Assembly (NCBI GenBank): GCA_015065845.1
Contig: SVPQ01000006.1
Coordinates: 1 to 64,000, forward strand
Direction: 5' to 3'
Source: Oscillospiraceae bacterium
GTDB taxonomy: Bacteria; Bacillota; Clostridia; Oscillospirales; Acutalibacteraceae
DNA: 64,000 bases
Part shown: positions 10,419 through 19,200 of the stretch, one piece after another
Position numbering within the stretch: the first letter of the stretch is position 1
Layout: each line of letters begins with the position of its first letter
Notes under the pieces: generated by a model
The model's input: the letters and a program-made list of their open reading frames with translations, nothing else
The model's database searches: none
Told to the model about the DNA's origin: nothing
Translations under genes and position numbers: made by a program

Positions 10419-11360
10419 ATGGCATTAAAGCAAGAAAGAAAAAAACAGTTGGTAGCCTCACTTCTTTTAACACTTGCTGCTTTTATATGGGGTAGTGCAT
10501 TTGTAGCACAAAGTGAAGCACTAGATATTTTAGGGCAATTTACATTTTTGGCTTCGCGTTCATTTTTAGGTGTTTTGACACTTATTCCGGTTTCGCTGGT
10601 GGTTTATAAAAAAGGACAGAAATCGGGTACAGGTGAACACAACGAATACAAAACATTTTTTTCAAAAGATTTAATATTAGGCGGTACTTTTTGCGGTGTT
10701 GTTTTGTTTGCCGCATCTGCACTGCAACAAGTCGGAATTATTTCATCGGGAGTAGGTAAGTCGGGTTTTTTAACTACTCTTTACATATTGGCAGTGCCAA
10801 TTTTGGGGTTGTTTCTGAAAAGAAAAGTTAAACCTTTTATGTGGGTGTGTATTGCTCTCGGTGTTGTGGGAATGTACTTTTTATGTGTAAGCGAAACAAG
10901 TGCTCTGAATTTTGGCGATTTAATGCTCATACTCTGTGCAGTTTGCTTCGGTGTACATATTATGGTAATTGACCATTTTGTGAAAAAGGTTGACGGTGTT
11001 CGTCTTTCATTAGTTCAATTTTTCGTTGTGGGTGTATTGTCACTCATAACAGCATTGATTTTTGAAACAATAGATTTTGCTTTGATTAAAGCGGCTTTTA
11101 TTTCAATTTTTTATGCAGGGGTTTTATCATCAGGTGTTGCGTACACATTACAGATTGTATCCCAGAAAAACTTAAACCCTACAGTTGCAAGTCTTTTAAT
11201 GAGCCTTGAATCTGTGTTCGCAGCACTTTCAGGTGCAGTATTTGGTGAAAGACTTACAGGTAACGAAATTTTTGGTTGTATATTAGTATTTATCGCAATA
11301 ATATTGGCACAGCTACCTATAGATAATATAAAATTTAAAAAGCCATCAACAAATCATTGA
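10419..11360 (+). CDS. DMT-superfamily (EamA) transporter
   Basis: Two EamA repeats, about 10 TM segments: LLTLAAFIWGSAFVAQSEAL, SGVAYTLQIVSQKNLNPTVASLLMSLESVFAALSG. Confidence 0.9.
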   Translation: MALKQERKKQLVASLLLTLAAFIWGSAFVAQSEALDILGQFTFLASRSFLGVLTLIPVSLVVYKKGQKSGTGEHNEYKTFFSKDLILGGTFCGVVLFAASALQQVGIISSGVGKSGFLTTLYILAVPILGLFLKRKVKPFMWVCIALGVVGMYFLCVSETSALNFGDLMLILCAVCFGVHIMVIDHFVKKVDGVRLSLVQFFVVGVLSLITALIFETIDFALIKAAFISIFYAGVLSSGVAYTLQIVSQKNLNPTVASLLMSLESVFAALSGAVFGERLTGNEIFGCILVFIAIILAQLPIDNIKFKKPSTNH

Positions 11361-11382
11361 ATTTGCTGATGGCTTCTTTTAT
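11340..11382. terminator. Bidirectional terminator between DMT transporter and ktrA
   Basis: AGCCATCAACAAATCATTGAATTTGCTGATGGCTTCTTTT hairpin between convergent genes. Confidence 0.75.
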
Positions 11383-12032
11383 TATGTCTTATTCGCTAAT
11401 TTGAATACATCGTGCTGAGTACCTAAAATCATAATGTGGTCATTCTCAACGAACTTGTAGTTGGCACCCGGAGCACCCGTTACTCTGTCACCATTTTTAA
11501 TAACGATAATGTTGACTTTGTAATTTTTACGGACATCAACTTCCTGAATGGTTTTGCCAATCCAACTAACTAAAACAGGTATTTCATAAATTGCATATTC
11601 ATCAGTAATCTGAATTAAATCAAAAATGTTTTTTGCATTATATTTAATACCAGTTTTTTCTGCAATTTCTCTTTCAGGGTAAATTGTGTTATCTGCACCG
11701 ATTTTCTTTAAAAGATTTGCCTGTCTGTCGCGCTTTGCAACAGAAACAACCTTTTTAGCGCCTAACTCTTTAAGCAAAGATGTGATTTCCAAAGAAGCCT
11801 GAAAATCTCTGCCAATACAAACGAAGCAAATATCAAAGTTATTTATACCCAATGAACGAAGAACGCCTTCATTTTTACAGTCACCGATAAAAGAGTCGGG
11901 GAAAATACTGTTGAGTGCTTCAACCTTTTCTTCGTTTTTATCTACTATAACAATGTCATTACCAAGGTCGAGCATTGTTTTTGCTAAGTGTTTACCAAAT
12001 CTGCCTACGCCAATTACAAGTATTGATTGCAT
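11382..12032 (-). CDS. ktrA: Potassium uptake regulatory subunit, TrkA-N/TrkA-C (KtrA-like)
   Basis: Rossmann ILVIGVGRFGKHLAKTMLDLGNDIVIVDKN; RCK-C domain; adjacent to KtrB. Confidence 0.9.
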   Translation of the reverse strand: MQSILVIGVGRFGKHLAKTMLDLGNDIVIVDKNEEKVEALNSIFPDSFIGDCKNEGVLRSLGINNFDICFVCIGRDFQASLEITSLLKELGAKKVVSVAKRDRQANLLKKIGADNTIYPEREIAEKTGIKYNAKNIFDLIQITDEYAIYEIPVLVSWIGKTIQEVDVRKNYKVNIIVIKNGDRVTGAPGANYKFVENDHIMILGTQHDVFKLANKT

Positions 12033-12059
12033 AACTATTTCTCCTGTATAAAATAAATT

Positions 12060-13403
12060 TTAACCTACAATAACATTTTCTTTTGGTCTGTCTATCGGGG
12101 CATTAACTTTCTTTTCTGCTAAAGTAAGCATAAGTGTCAGACCGCCAACTCTACCACCAAACATAAGAGCAATAACGACAAGTTTTGAAACTCCTGAAAG
12201 TTCTGTTGTAATACCTTTTGAGAGACCAGATGTGCTTATAGCACTAATTGTTTCAAAAATTGTGTCAGTAATAGAGAAGTCATCAACGGTACAGATAACA
12301 GCAGTTGCTGTGAATACCGCGATAATATAAATAACTAAAATAGCAACAGATTGTTTTAAAACCTCAGTTGGTATAGAACGCTTGAAAACCTGAGGGTGAG
12401 TGTTGTTTCTTGCGGCGGCAATTGTGAAAACAAAAAGCACTGCAACAGTTGTAACTTTAATACCACCACCGGTTGAACCTGAACCTGCACCAATGAACAT
12501 CAAAAGGTCTGTAAGCATTTCACTGCCCTGAGAAACCTGTGTATAGTCAAGGGTTGCAAAACCAGCGTTTCTTGGCGTTACTGATGCGAAAAATGCTTTT
12601 AAAACTTTTTCCCATATCGGTAAACCATCAAACAAATTCTTGTCTTCAAAAATCATAAATAGTAGTGCACCGCCGACAAACAAAATAAAGTTTGTAGCAA
12701 ATACTAATTTTGAGTGCAGTGAATATTTCTGAAAATCAAATTTATGGTTGATAACATCATCCCATACAAGAAAACCGACACCACCGATTATGATAAGTAC
12801 TATCAATGTTACACATACAAGCGGGTCATCGTGATAAGAAGTTAACGATGAAAACGGTGCTCTGATGCCCATTAAATCGAAACCTGCGTTACAAAAAGCA
12901 GAAATGGAATGGAAAATTGAAAGTTCAATTCCCGGACCAATGCCAAACTCACTGCAATATCTTATAGCTAAAATTGCAGCACCGATAAATTCGGTAATAA
13001 ATGTAACGAAGAAAATTCGCTTTAAAAGTTTAACAACACCACTTAAACGAAGTGTACCTTCTGACTGCATAAGAACGCGTCTTTCGTAAATTCCTATACG
13101 CTTTCTTAAAAACAGAGAAAACATAGAAATAACAATAATAAATCCTAAATTACCTATTTGTATAAGTATCATAATTACTATTCTGCCAAATAGTGACCAG
13201 TGGGTATATGTGTCGTAAAGTACAAGCCCGGCACCGCTCATGGCACTTGTTGAAGTGAATAGTGCATTTAGAACAGGTGTCATAGTGCCTGTAGCAGAAG
13301 AAACAGGTAAAGTCAGTATTGTGGCACCTATTAAAGTCAGTAATGCGAAACTCAGCACAATTGTCTGAGTATAGGTGAATTTCTCACGAAGTTTTTCAAG
13401 CAT
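12060..13403 (-). CDS. ktrB: KtrB/TrkH-type K+ channel subunit
   Basis: SGAGLVLYDT, FHSISAFCNAGFDL, TPRNAGF, GGSTGGGIK-like GSGSTGGGIKVTT, SAISTSGLSKGIT selectivity loops. Confidence 0.9.
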   Translation of the reverse strand: MLEKLREKFTYTQTIVLSFALLTLIGATILTLPVSSATGTMTPVLNALFTSTSAMSGAGLVLYDTYTHWSLFGRIVIMILIQIGNLGFIIVISMFSLFLRKRIGIYERRVLMQSEGTLRLSGVVKLLKRIFFVTFITEFIGAAILAIRYCSEFGIGPGIELSIFHSISAFCNAGFDLMGIRAPFSSLTSYHDDPLVCVTLIVLIIIGGVGFLVWDDVINHKFDFQKYSLHSKLVFATNFILFVGGALLFMIFEDKNLFDGLPIWEKVLKAFFASVTPRNAGFATLDYTQVSQGSEMLTDLLMFIGAGSGSTGGGIKVTTVAVLFVFTIAAARNNTHPQVFKRSIPTEVLKQSVAILVIYIIAVFTATAVICTVDDFSITDTIFETISAISTSGLSKGITTELSGVSKLVVIALMFGGRVGGLTLMLTLAEKKVNAPIDRPKENVIVG

Positions 13404-13462
13404 TTTATAAATACTCCAACACGAAATAAATTTTTATGTTAGTATAGCACAGTGTCTTTAAA

Positions 13463-13496
13463 GTTGCAAGTGTCAAGTGTGTAAGTTTCAAGTGGA
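13463..13496. repeat. Intergenic heptad-type repeat (GTTGCAA/GTGTCAA)
   Basis: gttgcaa gtgtcaa gtgtgtaa gtttcaa gtgg. Confidence 0.65.
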
Positions 13497-13591
13497 AAAT
13501 CAACAAAAAACACATTGTAAAATATTGATTTTTTATGTATATTATGGTATATTTAAAATGTATAATTATTTTTTGAAATTGGTGGTTTTCA

Positions 13592-14752
13592 ATGAAACAC
13601 ATTAAGAGAATATCGGCTTCACTTTTAGCGGGTGTTATAGCCTTTTTCGCAGTATATTTAAATCTTTTAAGTATTGTAGATAAAACTGCTGAAGATATTT
13701 TGTATCACCACAGTTCCGCTACAATGGGGCAAATAAGAATTATTAAAATTGACGATAAAACAATGAATGAACTTGGCGATATTTCTACATGGGACCGTTC
13801 TGTTTATACAAAACTTTTAGATGCACTTAATGTTTCAGAGGAAATAGCACCCGCAGTAGTTGGTTTTGATATTCTTCTTTCAAGTGAAAAAGATAAAAAA
13901 ACAGATAACGAATTTGCTGATATGTGTAAAAAATATGGCAATGTAGTCTGCGGTTTCAGTTATGTGTTTTCAAAAGAGTTACAAGAAGATGAAAATGGTG
14001 TTCTTTTAGAAAATTCAATGACGGTAAAAGATAAAGTTTTACCATATAAAGAGTTAAGAGATGTAGCGAATCTTGGTTTTGTCAATGCTCTTATGGATAA
14101 TGATGATAGTTTTATAAGGAGTTCTTTTCTTTCGTTCAATGAGAGTGAAGATGTAACTGCAAAAAGTTTCAGTGTTTCTGTTTACGAAAAGTATATGGAA
14201 TCTCAGGGTGAAGAAGTAAATTTCCCTACAGATGAAAGCGTTATGAATTTTCGTTACAGCGGTAAACCAGGGGACTATGAAAATGTTTCACTTATTGATG
14301 TTCTTAATGGTAATGTTCCCGCTACTGCTTTTGACGATTGTATTGTTTTAGTCGGTGCTTATGCCGCGGGTATGATGGACTCTTATTTTGTTCCCGTCGA
14401 CAGAAGCAGTCAGATGTTCGGAGTGGAAATACACGCTAATGTTATTGAAGCGATTATCGAAGGTAAAACACTCCAGAATGTGAACAAGGTAGTTGATGCA
14501 ATAATCAGTGCGGTTGTTATTGCACTTATTACATACCTTTGTTGGAATTTAAGTGTAGCAAAAACAATTATTGTGTGTCTCGCTACTGCGATATTGAAAC
14601 TTTTAGCAGGATATATCCTCTTTAATCAGGGATATATGATGAATGTTCTTTCAGTTCCTGTTTTAGCGGTAGTTATTGCAATTCTTTATGTTGCAGTTAA
14701 CTACTACAAAGCAAGAAAAGCAAAAAAAAAGTATAGAAAAGGCGTTCAATAA
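13592..14752 (+). CDS. CHASE2 sensor domain with C-terminal TM segments; N-terminal part of an adenylate cyclase, out of frame with its catalytic domain
   Basis: N-terminal TM, CHASE2-like IRIIKIDDKTMNELGDISTWDRSVYTKLLDAL...VVGFDILLSSEKD...FVLVGAYAAGMMDSYFVPVD, then about 3 TM; terminates shortly after an A9 run. Confidence 0.85.
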   Translation: MKHIKRISASLLAGVIAFFAVYLNLLSIVDKTAEDILYHHSSATMGQIRIIKIDDKTMNELGDISTWDRSVYTKLLDALNVSEEIAPAVVGFDILLSSEKDKKTDNEFADMCKKYGNVVCGFSYVFSKELQEDENGVLLENSMTVKDKVLPYKELRDVANLGFVNALMDNDDSFIRSSFLSFNESEDVTAKSFSVSVYEKYMESQGEEVNFPTDESVMNFRYSGKPGDYENVSLIDVLNGNVPATAFDDCIVLVGAYAAGMMDSYFVPVDRSSQMFGVEIHANVIEAIIEGKTLQNVNKVVDAIISAVVIALITYLCWNLSVAKTIIVCLATAILKLLAGYILFNQGYMMNVLSVPVLAVVIAILYVAVNYYKARKAKKKYRKGVQ

Positions 14753-15404
14753 ATATGTAGCACCACAGGTAGTTGAAGAAATAGCAAAAAATGGAACTTA
14801 TGAATTAAAACTCGGCGGTGAAAATCGCGATATCGCCGTAATGTTTGTTGATATCCGTGGTTTTACAACTCTTTCAGAAAGTCTGCCGCCTGAACAGGTT
14901 GTTGATATTTTAAATAATTATTTAGAACTTACAACCCGTTGTATTTTCCGTCACGGTGGTACACTCGACAAGTTTGTTGGTGATGCTACTATGGCAGTGT
15001 TTAACTCACCGTTTGATACAGAAGATTATATTTATAAAGCAATTCTTACCGCGTGGGATATTGTCAGTGGTGGCAATAAAATTGAAAGAGAATGTGTTGA
15101 ACGCTATGGTAAAAAGGTGGGGTTCGGTGTCGGCGTAAACTGTGGCCCCGCAGTTGTCGGTAATATAGGTTGCGAGTTCAGAATGGATTACACCGCTATT
15201 GGTGACACAGTAAATACTGCGGCTCGTCTTGAAGCGAATGCCCCAAGGGGTAATGTTTACATAAGTCAGGCAGTCCGTGACAGTTTGGGCGACAGAATTA
15301 CCGTTGAAGATGTTGGTGAAATTCCACTCAAAGGTAAGTCAAAAGGTGTATTTGTCTACACAGTTACAGGTGTAGCGGGGTACACAAGTCCGGAGGGTGT
15401 GTAA
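14676..15404 (+). CDS. Class III adenylate cyclase catalytic domain (C-terminal part of the CHASE2 protein)
   Basis: KAFNKYVAPQVVEEI, VMFVDIRGFTTLSE (metal Asp), LDKFVGDATMAVFN (metal Asp, adenine-type Lys), MDYTAIGDTVNTAARLE (adenine-type Asp; Asn/Arg transition state residues). Authentic coding in this frame probably begins near 14720. Confidence 0.9.
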   Translation: MQFFMLQLTTTKQEKQKKSIEKAFNKYVAPQVVEEIAKNGTYELKLGGENRDIAVMFVDIRGFTTLSESLPPEQVVDILNNYLELTTRCIFRHGGTLDKFVGDATMAVFNSPFDTEDYIYKAILTAWDIVSGGNKIERECVERYGKKVGFGVGVNCGPAVVGNIGCEFRMDYTAIGDTVNTAARLEANAPRGNVYISQAVRDSLGDRITVEDVGEIPLKGKSKGVFVYTVTGVAGYTSPEGV

Positions 15405-15407
15405 GTT

Positions 15408-16181
15408 ATGAGAAAAATACTTATTATTCCCGACAGAAATGATTTAAGAAATACCTTTGCATTGCAAAAGGAATATAATCTGGGATTTGAATATAACGAC
15501 TTTTTTATGCCGGGTATTCTCGATGATATTGAAACTCAGGATAAAATAATAAAAGAGTATAACTTGTATAATTTACCTGAATACACAACAATGCATGGTG
15601 CATTTTTTGATGTTACACCAATCAGTGTTGACGAGAAAATAAAAGAAATCTCACTTCTTCGCATCACTCAGAGTATTTCGGTTGCAAGAAAAATTGGTGC
15701 AAAAGCAATTGTTTTTCACACCAATTACAATCCTTTTTTAAATACAGAAGAGTATATAAAAGACTTTGTAAAACAAAATGTTTTGTTCTGGCGAGAAATT
15801 CTTAATAATAACAAAGATATTAATATTTATCTTGAAAATATGTTTGACTGCGACCCATTTGTTATTAAACAAATAGCGGAAGGGTTAAATAATAATGATA
15901 ATTTTGGTGTGTGTCTTGACTGGGCTCATGCGTCAATTTCCAGAATTAAACCGTCAGAGTGGGCGAAAGATTTAGGCGAATACACAAAACACGTTCACAT
16001 AAATGATAATGATTTAATAAGCGATTTACATTCAGCCTGGGGCAGTGGCAAGGTTGACAGATTCAGTTTTTATGAATGTTATGAAAAGTATTTTAACAAT
16101 GCAACCATTCTGATTGAAACAAATTCATTTGAAAACAAGAAAAAATCTTTAGAACAATTAAAGAGAGATAAATTCATTTAA
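15408..16181 (+). CDS. Sugar phosphate isomerase/epimerase-like TIM barrel (AP_endonuc_2 family)
   Basis: MHGAFFDVTP, KAIVFHTNYNPF, INIYLENMFD, FGVCLDWAHA, KHVHINDND, ILIETN; 3 bp after the cyclase stop. Confidence 0.85.
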   Translation: MRKILIIPDRNDLRNTFALQKEYNLGFEYNDFFMPGILDDIETQDKIIKEYNLYNLPEYTTMHGAFFDVTPISVDEKIKEISLLRITQSISVARKIGAKAIVFHTNYNPFLNTEEYIKDFVKQNVLFWREILNNNKDINIYLENMFDCDPFVIKQIAEGLNNNDNFGVCLDWAHASISRIKPSEWAKDLGEYTKHVHINDNDLISDLHSAWGSGKVDRFSFYECYEKYFNNATILIETNSFENKKKSLEQLKRDKFI

Positions 16182-16214
16182 ATTTATAAAACTAACACGA
16201 AAGGAGACTTGTAG

Positions 16215-19200
16215 ATGGTGAAAAATAAAAAAGCAAAAAATACTAAGATAGCCATTATAATTTTTGTTATAGCCGCAATTGTTGCTACTATATTTACTAC
16301 AGTTCTCGCTTTCGGTAAAACTAACGAGGGTTACAGGACTATAACTGTTATTGAAATTCAGGGAACAGTAGGTGTTGTTCATGATGATATTGAATATCAG
16401 GCATATACAGGTATGCACCTTGAAGAAGGATACACAGTTGTTACCGGTGGTAACAGTTATATAAGAATGCTTCTTGATGATGATAAGTATGTGAAATTAG
16501 AATCAGGTAGTAAAGCGAATTTCACTGAACTCAGCACAGGGAAAACCACAATTAAAATTGAGCGCGGTTCACTTGTAAGTGAAATTACAAAACCATTGGC
16601 AGTAGATGAAGATTTCATTGTAAACACACCAAATGCCGTTTTAGCGGTTCGCGGTACGTTATTCAGAGTTGATTTATCGAGGAATGAAAAAGGTGAACTC
16701 AACACCGACGTTATGACTTATGGTGGTGCAGTTTCAAGTAAACGAGTTCAACCTAATGGTGATGTTGAAGATATTGAAGTCACCATTAAAGAAGGTTTTA
16801 AAGCAACCGTTAATATGGATGACAAAGAAACTGTTTATTTGGTCGATGAAGTCAAGATTGACCTAAGTGCCTTAGTTGGTGGTAATGGCAGTAATGTCAA
16901 TAATGATACTACCATTACAGAAACGAATGCAAGTGGTGAAATTATTAATATAACACCAGTTACACTCGAAAGTGTTTTAAAACCGATTGTAATTGAAGAT
17001 ATTCCTGATGATGACCTTGTGGATATTTATTTTGCAAGTGAAAATGGTCACCAGATGTTTGTAGAAACAGAGCAGATCGAAACTCACATTGAAGAGCGTA
17101 ATATTGATGTTACAACGAAAACTTCTGTTTATGAAGTAGCAGAAAAGATAGAAAATCCTGTAGAAATCGTTATACCTGACGATAATGTTCCACTTGCAAC
17201 TACTACTGAAGCAGAAGTGAAAGAACAAAGTGTTATGGTTCAGGGTCCACCAACTGATGGTCTGGGTACTGTTCATACACATAATGAAGTAACAGAAGAA
17301 GTTAAACCAACTTGTACGAAGGATGGTAAAACGATAGTCAGATGTTCTGATTGCGGTGAAACCATTTCTGAGACTATTATTTCTGCCTTAGGGCATACAG
17401 TAGTGGGTACAGTAACTACTAAACCAACTTGCAAAGGCGCTGGTTTAAGAACAGACAGTTGTTCTGTTTGTGGAGAAGTTATTGCAGAAACTGTTTTAGC
17501 GTCAACGGGGCATACTGCTAAAACTGTGACCGCAAAACCAACCTGTACTATGTCGGGTAAAACAGTAGTGAGTTGTACAGTCTGTGGTGAAAAGATATCT
17601 GAAACTGTAAACAATGCTACTGGTCATAAAGAGATTTTCGGCGGAACAAAAGATTCTCATACAGAGTGTGAAACTTGTAGAGTGGTTTTAAGTAAATCTC
17701 ATACATTTAAAGAGATTGTGACAGAACCAACTTGTACAACTGATGGTGTGAAAACTTACATTTGTGAATGTGGTTATATTTACGAAGAAAAAATTACTTC
17801 GTTAGGACATACTACAGAAACAAAAACTGTTGAACCAACTTGTACAAAAACAGGTAAGACGACAGTAAGTTGCTCGGTGTGTGAAGAAATAATTTCTGAA
17901 ACGGAAATTGAAAAACTTCCGCATACAGAAAAGACAACAACAGTAGAGCCAACTTGTACAGAAACAGGTAAAACGACAGTAAGTTGCTCGGTATGTGAAG
18001 AAATAATTTCTGAAACGGAAATTCCCAAAATCGAGCATACTGCAGAAACTACAACAGTTGAACCAACCTGTACAGAAGATGGTAGTGAAACAACAGTATG
18101 TACTGTGTGTGGTGAAGAACTTTACTACACAGTTCTCGGGAAGACGGGTCATACAGAAGAAGTAACAACTGTAGAACCGACTTGTACAGAGAACGGTAGT
18201 AAAACAACAAAGTGTAGCGTATGTGACGAAACTCTTTCAACTGCTGTTCTTGCAAAGACGGGTCATACAGAAAATGTTACAACTGTAAATCCTACTTGTA
18301 CAGAAACTGGTAAAACAACAGTAACTTGTACAGTCTGTGATGAAGTAATATCCGAAACAGTTTTATCTGCAACTGGTCATACTGAAATAAATGGCGGTAC
18401 AGATGCAGTTCATACAAAGTGTTCGGTTTGTGATTTGCCGTTAGAAACAGAACACGAGTTACAGGAAACTGTAAACCAAAAAGAAAACTGTACAACAGAC
18501 GGTTTGTATACATACAGTTGTGATTGTGGTTATGAATACACAGAAACTGTTAGTAAAACCGGTCATACGGAAGCAGACGGAAATGAATCCGATGTGCATA
18601 AAAAGTGTAGTGTGTGTGGAGAAACACTTGAAGATGGCACTTACCATAACTACACTGAAACGGTGACAACACCTAACAGTTGTACTACAGAAGGTTTGCT
18701 CACATATTCGTGTGAATGTGGTTGGAGTTATACAGAGCCAGTTCCTGCTTCTCATACAAAATCTACAGATGGTTTAAGTTGTAGCGCTTGTGGCGGTGAG
18801 TGGTTAGATTTAAATAGTTCTAACTTCCCTGACAGTATGTTCTTATCATACATTAAAACGAACTTTAACACCGACCCTTATGCTATAGATGAAGCGTTAA
18901 TAGGTGATGAATTAACAACTGTTACAACAATAAATATTGCGGGCGACAGTCAGACAGATGGTGGTTACACCGATTTAACAGGTATTGAGAATTTTGTAAA
19001 CTTAACGAATATTAACTGTTCTTATAATTCAAATATCGAAACCCTTGATTTATCGGGACTTACATCTCTTACAAATCTTGATATTACAGGACTTACAGGT
19101 CTTAAAACCTTGAATATTTCAGGTTGTACAAATCTTACAGAAGACAGGATAACAGGTCTTGATACCTGTACATCACTTACTGATTTAAATGTAAGCGGTT

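Noticed and set aside
16977-18755. Minus-strand ORFs antisense to the FecR-LRR gene (16977-17282, 17273-17614, 17780-18028, 17802-18152, 18049-18255, 18292-18513, 18459-18755)
   Set aside because: They mirror the repeat structure of the + strand gene; no RBS or family signal; low-complexity antisense shadows.
17299-18795. Repeated DNA in the Cys-repeat region considered as CRISPR or non-coding repeat
   Set aside because: Repeats are in-frame coding units of a long ORF with conserved Cys/His pattern.
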